From an uncultured bacterium (GTDB taxonomy: Bacteria > Patescibacteriota > CALEFQ01): 15,567 nucleotides of DNA. A program made the translations under genes and the position numbers. The notes beneath the pieces are model-generated. The model made no database searches and had not been told where the DNA came from. It saw only the letters and a program-made list of their open reading frames with translations. Every line of letters starts with the position of its first letter. The stretch's first letter is position 1. The stretch lies in the NCBI GenBank assembly GCA_937877125.1, contig CALEFQ010000056.1, positions 1 through 15,567 on the forward strand, given 5' to 3'. Of the stretch, positions 7,211 to 13,160 are shown in pieces.

Positions 7211-9752
7211 AAAAATTAAATACCAGCGCGGTTTTTCCATCATTGAGTTGTTGGTGGCGCTGGCGATTGCCGCCGTCGTGGTTTCCGGGATCACGGGGAT
7301 TTTAGTGCAGTCGATGCGCTACACTGCTTGGAGCGAGCATCGCTGGCTGGCGACCACTTTGGCTAACGGGGCGATCGAAGCCCTGACTAATATCAAAGAA
7401 AAAGACTGGGCGACTTTCAGCGGCTACGCCACCGACGGCCGAGTTTATCGCTTGCAACAGAGCGGCAATGATTGGACTTTGGTGGAAGCCCCCGGGGGAG
7501 AGACAATCGGCATGTTCACCCGGAAAATTTCACTCGCGCCGGTCTGCCGGCTCAGTTCCAATCAGCTGGCGGCCTGCGGCGATCCGGGCGCCGTGGTCGA
7601 TCCCGATTCGCGGAAAGTTTCGGTCGATGTCGCCTGGCAGGAAAACGGTCAGGCCAAATCTACGGTGCAGGAGGATTATCTGGATCACTGGGAAGTTTGT
7701 TACGTGACCTGGCCGTATACTTACGGTTCTGATTATAATTATGACGCCGACAAGATCGAGGTGACCGGGGGACAGGCGCAATTAATTGATCGCACGGCGG
7801 CGGCCGTTCCCAACGGCGATTTTCAGACGGGCGATTTCACTAATTGGATTGTCCAGGGCAACGCCTGGGAAATAATCAACAGCGGCGGCGGCAATTTTGT
7901 GGCCAGCACCGAGAATAATAGTACGCGTCTCGGCAGTATCCAAAGCGCCACCTTTACTTCCGCTGGTCAGCAATTGCTTTTCCGCCACCGCGGCTGGAGC
8001 CAGATGACGACGGCTTTCCCGGTCGGCCATTTCACCGATGATAATAAAACCCAGTTTGACGCCGGCAGTTATGCCGATACGGAATACAACAATATCAGCC
8101 ACTGGCTGCAACTGACGCCAGTCGGTCAGGCGAACGGTACCGGGACTTATACCTCGGCCGTCAAGGACGCGGGCAGTGTCCGTCCGTGGAAAACAATGGC
8201 CTGGCTGTCGGAGCGGCCGACCGATAAGGAATTACTCAATAGTGCCCAGGCGGAAACTGATTACCCGAGCGGGAATGTTAACATGAGCGGCAATATGCTG
8301 TTGTTCCATTTTAACGAAGGCAGCGGCACCCTTTGGGACAGTTCCGGACGGAGTAATAACGGCACTAATCTCGGCGCCGCCTATGGCTTGTCCGGAAAAT
8401 TTAACACGGCGCTTAATTTCAACGGGGTGAGCAGTCGCGTGGCCGTTCCTTATAATAATACTTTAGATCTCACCGCCAGCGGCACGGCTGAAGCCTGGAT
8501 TTATTTAGACAACTATAAAAATTTCGGCGGCATTATTCACAAAGGGAGTAAGGCTGATTTGTCGGATGAAAGTTATTCTTTACAGCTCTGGGACAACGGG
8601 CGCGTCGCCTTGAAATTGGTGGATGGCGGAGGCGGCGGCCACACGCTCCAGTCAAACGCTTCGCTGAACAATAACCAGTGGTATCACGTGGCCGGCGTCT
8701 GGGACGGGACCGGAATGAAAATTTACATCGACGGCCAACTGGATAATTCTAATGGCTCGGCGATTACCGCCCGCGTGACCAATAGCGAACTTAACGTCGG
8801 CGCCCAGCTCGGCGAAAACGTCAATCCGACGGTAAAGAATTATCCCTTCGCCGGCAGAATTGACGAGGCGGCGGTTTTCAATCGCGCGATTTCCGGGACG
8901 GAAGTCAATGATCATTACCGTCGCGGCGTATTGCATTTGCGTTATCAGGTGCGCTCCTGCGATGACGCCGCCTGTGTCGGCGAGAGCTTTATCGGGCCGG
9001 ACGGGACCGGGGGGACTTTCTATTCCGAGCAGAGCAATCCGGTCGCGTCTTTCCCTTCCTTGGCGCTATCGTCAGTTCCTAATAATCGATATTTCCAGTA
9101 TCGGATAGTTTTCGTCACCGACAATGCCGGCTTGACGCCGGAATTAATAAAGGTCACGGCCGGGGATTTCCCTACCAACGGCCAGGGTAACAATTACGTC
9201 GCCCTTTTCCGAGCCAGCAACAACGAGGAATTGGTGCGGATCAACGCGCCGAACAGCGCCAGTTGGAACAACGCGATCATGGATCTGGGCAATTGGGCCA
9301 ACCAACCGGTTTATCTTCGGGCGGTGGACAATTCTTCACTGGCCGTCGACGGCTGGTACAGCGTGGACGATTTCCGGCAGACCGACAATGCCGGCAATGC
9401 CATTGACGGTTACGCCACCGACGGCCCGGCGATCACGCCTAAGGATCCCAAAACAGTCGGCTCGATCTCAAACTGGTATTCCTTTTCGGCCGACAGCGCC
9501 GGGACGGGAATCGTTCACTATCAGTTGAGCAATGACGGCGGCGCCAGCTGGCAATTCTGGAACGGCTCAAACTGGGCACTGGCCGGAGCGGCTGATTATA
9601 ATACCCAGGCGGAAGTCAACGCCCACTTAGCCGCTTTTCCCACAGACGGCGGCACGATATCTTTGCGGGCATTCTTGGTCTCGGCCGCCAACACGCAACC
9701 GACCGTGCTGAATAAAGCGATCGTCGCTTACGAGGGGCAATGCGGATTATAG
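7191..9752 (+). CDS. Giant modular minor pilin with LamG/lectin-like domain (PilV/GspI-like position)
   Basis: Prepilin sequence QRG|FSIIELLVALAIAAVV, with cleavage after G14 and Glu19 at mature position 5. The stalk domain runs to about 170 and has a cysteine pair, C119/C129. Beyond it lie a segment around 207-265 starting NGDFQTGDFTNWIVQG, as in some carbohydrate-binding beta-sandwiches; a LamG/ConA-like module at about 365-577; a segment at 580-655; a beta-sandwich-like part at 660-735; and a C-terminal part at 740-850 with SNDGGASWQFW. Usual PilV/GspI proteins are about 120-200 residues. The second place among the four prepilins fits the I subunit of the tip complex. The likely role is glycan or surface binding at the pilus tip; the ligand is unknown. 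The ATG at 7191 overlaps the upstream gene by 20 bases and yields a 14-residue leader. Confidence 0.88.
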   Translation: MSVNRSKKIKYQRGFSIIELLVALAIAAVVVSGITGILVQSMRYTAWSEHRWLATTLANGAIEALTNIKEKDWATFSGYATDGRVYRLQQSGNDWTLVEAPGGETIGMFTRKISLAPVCRLSSNQLAACGDPGAVVDPDSRKVSVDVAWQENGQAKSTVQEDYLDHWEVCYVTWPYTYGSDYNYDADKIEVTGGQAQLIDRTAAAVPNGDFQTGDFTNWIVQGNAWEIINSGGGNFVASTENNSTRLGSIQSATFTSAGQQLLFRHRGWSQMTTAFPVGHFTDDNKTQFDAGSYADTEYNNISHWLQLTPVGQANGTGTYTSAVKDAGSVRPWKTMAWLSERPTDKELLNSAQAETDYPSGNVNMSGNMLLFHFNEGSGTLWDSSGRSNNGTNLGAAYGLSGKFNTALNFNGVSSRVAVPYNNTLDLTASGTAEAWIYLDNYKNFGGIIHKGSKADLSDESYSLQLWDNGRVALKLVDGGGGGHTLQSNASLNNNQWYHVAGVWDGTGMKIYIDGQLDNSNGSAITARVTNSELNVGAQLGENVNPTVKNYPFAGRIDEAAVFNRAISGTEVNDHYRRGVLHLRYQVRSCDDAACVGESFIGPDGTGGTFYSEQSNPVASFPSLALSSVPNNRYFQYRIVFVTDNAGLTPELIKVTAGDFPTNGQGNNYVALFRASNNEELVRINAPNSASWNNAIMDLGNWANQPVYLRAVDNSSLAVDGWYSVDDFRQTDNAGNAIDGYATDGPAITPKDPKTVGSISNWYSFSADSAGTGIVHYQLSNDGGASWQFWNGSNWALAGAADYNTQAEVNAHLAAFPTDGGTISLRAFLVSAANTQPTVLNKAIVAYEGQCGL
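8283..8921 (+). other. LamG / concanavalin-like module of the 853-aa pilin
   Basis: Residues about 365-577. It opens with LLFHFNEGSGTLWDSSGRSN, then FNTALNFNGVSSRVAVP, the alternating strands EAWIYLD, the NNQWYHVAGVWDGTGMKIYI hallmark strand pair, DGQL and the closing AGRIDEAAVFNRAIS. This order is the standard signature of the LamG_3 / ConA-like jelly roll. In bacteria this fold is mostly used to bind carbohydrate or matrix, sometimes with calcium. Confidence 0.85.
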
Positions 9753-9768
9753 CCGGCAAGTAATCAAT

Positions 9769-10278
9769 ATGAAAAAACCGACCATCCAAAAATTTTCTAG
9801 CCGCGGTTTTACCCTGATGGAATTGCTGGTGTATATTTCGATTTTGATCGTGGCGGTGACGATCGTTACGACTTTTTCTCTGGATATCATGAAAAGCAAC
9901 CGGAACGAACAAGGCAATCGCGACACCCAGCAAAACGCCCGTTTAATTATGGAACGTCTGCAATATACCGGTCGCTGGGCTAATTCAGTCGTTGGTCCTT
10001 ATCAGCCCCACGAGATTACTTTCCAGACTTTTGAAGGCGATGTCCGATTTTATTTAGATGCGGGGAGCCAGGGGCAGACGGCTTTGTTTGTTTACCGCAA
10101 CGGCCAGAGCCTGCAGTTAACCAGCGATCAGGTCGCGGTCACGGCTTTTGATATCGCCGTTCTTGATTCCGGAACGGCGCCAGTCAGTTTTACCGTGCGT
10201 CTCGTCGTAGAAAGCCGGGATATTCAGCCCGTAGTTCGGACCGAACTTAATTCCATAATTTCCTTAAGACGACGCTAA
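9769..10278 (+). CDS. Minor pilin, PilW/GspJ-like
   Basis: A 169-residue prepilin: SRG|FTLMELLVYISILIVAV, cleavage after G13, Glu18 at mature position 5. The sequence TQQNARLIMERLQYTGRWAN after the hydrophobic helix resembles the GspJ/PilW pattern. The rest is a small beta-rich globular domain ending VVRTELNSIISLRRR. It starts 16 bases after the 853-residue pilin gene and its stop shares one base with the next start, so it is firmly within the operon. It should be the third, J-type, subunit of the tip complex. Assignment to J rests on order and the short motif. Confidence 0.85.
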   Translation: MKKPTIQKFSSRGFTLMELLVYISILIVAVTIVTTFSLDIMKSNRNEQGNRDTQQNARLIMERLQYTGRWANSVVGPYQPHEITFQTFEGDVRFYLDAGSQGQTALFVYRNGQSLQLTSDQVAVTAFDIAVLDSGTAPVSFTVRLVVESRDIQPVVRTELNSIISLRRR

Positions 10279-10679
10279 TGCAACCACAGCGCGGACAAGC
10301 GGCGATCATCGGCATCACGGCGCTAACCGTGGTCGGCTTAATCGTGGCGGTAGCGATCGCGGCCATGAGTCTTCGTGAATGGCGCATGACTGATGACGGC
10401 GCCAAAAGTAACGAGGTTTTCACGGCCAGCGAAGCCGCCCTCAATGATGCGTTGATGCGCATCAAGAAAAATCCGGCCTGGCCGGCGGCGGTCGATTTGC
10501 CTTACACGGAAGGTCCGCAGGACTACTTGAACGGCGTGACGGTGACGGTGGTCATCAGCGAGGCGGGGGAGGATCGCCAGGTAGTGGTTACTGGCGTCAA
10601 GGGGCAAGTGACTCGACAGCTCCAAGCGTTTATTTACACTGATACCGGCCTGGTTAATATCATTGAAACCGAACCATAG
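10278..10679 (+). CDS. Minor pilin, PilX/GspK-like
   Basis: A 133-residue protein with short leader MQPQRG followed by QAAIIGITALTVVGLIVAVA. Cleavage would be after G6; mature position 5 is Ile11, not Glu. Absence of Glu5 is typical of GspK and related pilins that cap the tip. The sequence EAALNDALMRIKKNPAWP (52-69) is characteristic of PilX-type N-terminal regions. The globular part is much smaller than in GspK. The start ATG overlaps the previous stop by one base (TAATG), indicating coupled translation. It is the fourth and last prepilin-like gene, matching the H-I-J-K order. Confidence 0.83.
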   Translation: MQPQRGQAAIIGITALTVVGLIVAVAIAAMSLREWRMTDDGAKSNEVFTASEAALNDALMRIKKNPAWPAAVDLPYTEGPQDYLNGVTVTVVISEAGEDRQVVVTGVKGQVTRQLQAFIYTDTGLVNIIETEP

Positions 10680-10687
10680 TTAATAAT

Positions 10688-12265
10688 ATGTTTTCACCTT
10701 TTGGTCTCGACATCGGAGAAAAATCAATCAAGGCGGTTGCCGGAAAGATCCGCAGCGGTCGTTTTGTGGTCAATAGCGCCGGCCAAGTGATTCTGCCGCC
10801 GGGGGTAATAGTCAACGGCGAAATCAAGAATCCAGATAAGCTTCAGGAGATAATTTTGGCGCTGCTGCGACAAGCCAAGCCAGAGCCGATCCGTTCCCGC
10901 GTGGCGATCGTTTCTTTGCCGGAGTCGAAAGTTTATCTGCACGTTACGACAGTCCCCCGGGCCTCGCCTGAAAAAACATCAGAAATGATCAAATGGGATT
11001 TGGCTTCCCATGTTTCCGAGGATATCGAGCAGATGGATTGGGATTGGGAGGCGGGACAAGCGGCGGCCGGACAGCGTCCGGCGCTGGCGGCCGCCATCAC
11101 CAAGGCCAGGGCTCAGACTTATTATCAGGTCTACGCTAAAATCGGCTTGAAAGTCTTGGCTTTTGACATGGAAGCGAAGGCGCTGGTGCGAATGTTGCCG
11201 GAGCAGATCCGGCCGGATCAACGGGTGATGCTGGTTGATATCAGCGCACGCCATGCGACTTTTTCCGTCTACAGCCAGGGGCTAATCCAATTTGTCTCTA
11301 GTTACAAGCGCGGGGGCGACGACTGGACGGAATTGATTGCCCGGACTTTGCAGGTGACACCGGAAAAGGCGCGCGAGATCAAACACGGTTTAGCCGGCCC
11401 GGCTGATACCCAAAATCAAGAATTAAAAAATTTGCTTCTGCAAGAAGCGAATCAACTGGCCGATGAGATTGAGCGGACTAGGGATTTCTATCTTAACCAG
11501 GAAGACCATCCCGGCGACGTGGAAAAAATAATTCTAGTCGGCGGCGCGGCGCAATTGCCGAGTTTGGCTAAGTTTCTGGGGGAGAAGCTGTCTTTGCCGG
11601 TGCTGACCGGCCAGCCGGAAGCGATTCTCGATCCTGGTTCGCAAAAACTTTTGGCCGGTGCCGCTCTGTCTTACGGAACGGCTCTGGGGTTGGCGATCCG
11701 GGGGCAAAGTCGCGATCCGGTTTTAGGAGAACTGAACCTGGTGGCCCAGGAAAAGCAGGAAGCGGAAGTGACTCGTCCGCAAAAAAGACGGATCAAGGCC
11801 TTGACGGTCTGGGTAATTCTAGCGACGCTAGCTTTGTTGGCCGCGTATGTGGTGATGGGGGTCTACCTGCGGTGGCGCACTGATAATTTAGACCGGGACC
11901 TCAAAAATCTTCAAGCCGGCAAGACCGACGGACAAGTGGCGATGGAACAACAAGTCAGGAAGTATAATGCCTATCAATCGGCTTATCAGGATATAAAAAG
12001 CAACGAATACCAGTGGAGTCAATTGGTGACCGATATCGATCAGCTGGCGGCCGGGAAAATCACGGTTACGAAATTATCAATTTCTGACCAGCGGCAGGGC
12101 CGTTTGATCGGTCAGGCCGGAACGCGCGAAGATATTGTCAATTTTCAGGAACAACTTCGACAAGATCCCCAAATCGAAAGCGTCAATAATCCGCTGTCTA
12201 ATTTTTCCGTCAACGAAAACTCCCGGATCGATTTTGAGATAACTTTTGTCATCAAGAAAAAATAA
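10688..12265 (+). CDS. PilM-PilN fusion protein (T4P alignment complex)
   Basis: Residues 1-340 are PilM, the cytoplasmic actin-like ATP-binding protein: FGLDIGEKSIKAVAG (phosphate 1 loop), VDISARHATFSVY (183-195, phosphate 2) and ILVGGAAQLPSLAKF (282-296, adenosine loop). Without a stop the chain continues into PilN: GELNLV at 347-352 resembles the PilN N-terminal INLLP peptide that docks on PilM; a basic stretch and membrane helix follow (about 371-393), then a short coiled region and a ferredoxin-like domain to 525. The PilN half (about 179 residues) has normal full length. In well-studied systems (Pseudomonas, Myxococcus, Thermus) PilM and PilN are separate genes. The start lies eight bases after the previous stop, and the stop overlaps the pilO start by one base. 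Confidence 0.9.
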   Translation: MFSPFGLDIGEKSIKAVAGKIRSGRFVVNSAGQVILPPGVIVNGEIKNPDKLQEIILALLRQAKPEPIRSRVAIVSLPESKVYLHVTTVPRASPEKTSEMIKWDLASHVSEDIEQMDWDWEAGQAAAGQRPALAAAITKARAQTYYQVYAKIGLKVLAFDMEAKALVRMLPEQIRPDQRVMLVDISARHATFSVYSQGLIQFVSSYKRGGDDWTELIARTLQVTPEKAREIKHGLAGPADTQNQELKNLLLQEANQLADEIERTRDFYLNQEDHPGDVEKIILVGGAAQLPSLAKFLGEKLSLPVLTGQPEAILDPGSQKLLAGAALSYGTALGLAIRGQSRDPVLGELNLVAQEKQEAEVTRPQKRRIKALTVWVILATLALLAAYVVMGVYLRWRTDNLDRDLKNLQAGKTDGQVAMEQQVRKYNAYQSAYQDIKSNEYQWSQLVTDIDQLAAGKITVTKLSISDQRQGRLIGQAGTREDIVNFQEQLRQDPQIESVNNPLSNFSVNENSRIDFEITFVIKKK

Positions 12266-12825
12266 TGTATCCCGCTCTTAAAAAAATGCTGGTGATTCGC
12301 CTTGGTATCATGGTCGTGGTTTTAGCAGTGGCGATTATCGCTAGTTTACAATGGCTCCAGCCGATGGTGGATCAAGCCCTGTCGCAAAACGAAGTTAAAG
12401 AAGCTGAGTACGCCACGGCAAAACTGGCTGACCAAAATCTCGCCAAGCTGGAAAAGGATTTTCAGGCGACGGAACAAAGCCGGGCGGTCCTCTTTGATTA
12501 TTTGTTGCCCCAAAGCCAGGTTTTCCGGGTAATTGATCAGCTGGAAAAAATCGGTCGCCAGAATAATTTGGCGTACAAGATTGATGTCCAAAACAACCTA
12601 GTCGCTTTGGGACGCGCCCAAATGGTGCCGGCGGCGATAAATTTGCGCGGTGACAAAAACGACATCGCCCGGTTTTTATCTGCTTTGGAGCGATTGCGTT
12701 ACCCGGTAGTGGAACAAAAGTTTGATTATGAGACTAAGTATCTGACAGCTGTTTCCGGCGAAGTTCGTGAAGGCGTCAATGCTACTGTGACCGTTTTAAT
12801 CGGGATTGCTCCGGAAAAATATTAA
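12265..12825 (+). CDS. Type IV pilus alignment protein PilO
   Basis: A 186-residue protein with an N-terminal membrane helix (about 10-31), a coiled-coil region (38-72) and a ferredoxin-like domain. The core pattern matches PilO: LLPQSQVFRVIDQLEKIGRQ (80-99), INLRGDKNDIARFLSALERL (125-144) and a final strand TVTVLIGI. PilO pairs with PilN across the membrane and links the cytoplasmic motor to the pilus. The start codon overlaps the stop of the PilM-PilN gene (TAATG), consistent with equal production of both partners. No PilP lipoprotein or PilQ secretin follows, as expected where there is no outer membrane. Confidence 0.9.
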   Translation: MYPALKKMLVIRLGIMVVVLAVAIIASLQWLQPMVDQALSQNEVKEAEYATAKLADQNLAKLEKDFQATEQSRAVLFDYLLPQSQVFRVIDQLEKIGRQNNLAYKIDVQNNLVALGRAQMVPAAINLRGDKNDIARFLSALERLRYPVVEQKFDYETKYLTAVSGEVREGVNATVTVLIGIAPEKY

Positions 12826-12829
12826 ACAT

Positions 12830-13117
12830 ATGGCTAAAACTTCACCTGGCAAAAAAACTATGGCGCCAACCCCCGTCGGCGGGATAAAGCTTTCCCGGCT
12901 TAGCCTGCAGTTGGAAGGCAATAGCCTGCTGTCATTGATCACGGCTGCTTTTACCATTTTGCTGATTGTCTGGGGCGGTTTTGTGGTTTTTTACCTTTAT
13001 AGTGTTTGTAATGAGATGCGCAATGCCGCGACGGTCAATGTTTCCCAAAGCCTCAATATCGATGTCAGCCGGGTGAAAGAGACCGTCACTGAAATTGAAA
13101 AAAAGAAATTATATTAG
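12830..13117 (+). CDS. Small single-pass membrane protein of unknown function
   Basis: A 95-residue protein. It has a basic, Thr/Pro-rich N-terminus (1-20), a short segment rich in Leu/Ser (20-32), a membrane helix at about 33-58, and a polar C-terminus with charged helix RVKETVTEIEKKK. I chose the ATG at 12830, four bases after the pilO stop; a TTG at 12806 would overlap pilO and add eight residues of no family character. I do not recognise it. It is the last gene before the terminator and in the place where PilP sits in other operons, but it has no lipobox or PilP features. It may assist the PilM-PilN-PilO complex. Confidence 0.75.
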   Translation: MAKTSPGKKTMAPTPVGGIKLSRLSLQLEGNSLLSLITAAFTILLIVWGGFVVFYLYSVCNEMRNAATVNVSQSLNIDVSRVKETVTEIEKKKLY

Positions 13118-13124
13118 GCCTGAT

Positions 13125-13150
13125 AAAAAAACGGCGACAGCCGTTTTTTT
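13125..13150. terminator. Rho-independent terminator, usable from both directions
   Basis: Stem AAAAAAACGGC (13125-13135) pairs perfectly with GCCGTTTTTTT (13140-13150), loop GACA. The + strand transcript ends in a U tract right after the GC part. Because the other arm is a run of A, the - strand transcript also ends in U. It sits between the two convergent genes and can serve both. Confidence 0.88.
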
Positions 13151-13160
13151 ATTGGTGGAT

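Noticed and set aside
12806..12829. TTG start for the 95-residue protein
   Set aside because: It would overlap the pilO end in another frame, while an ATG four bases after the pilO stop is available.
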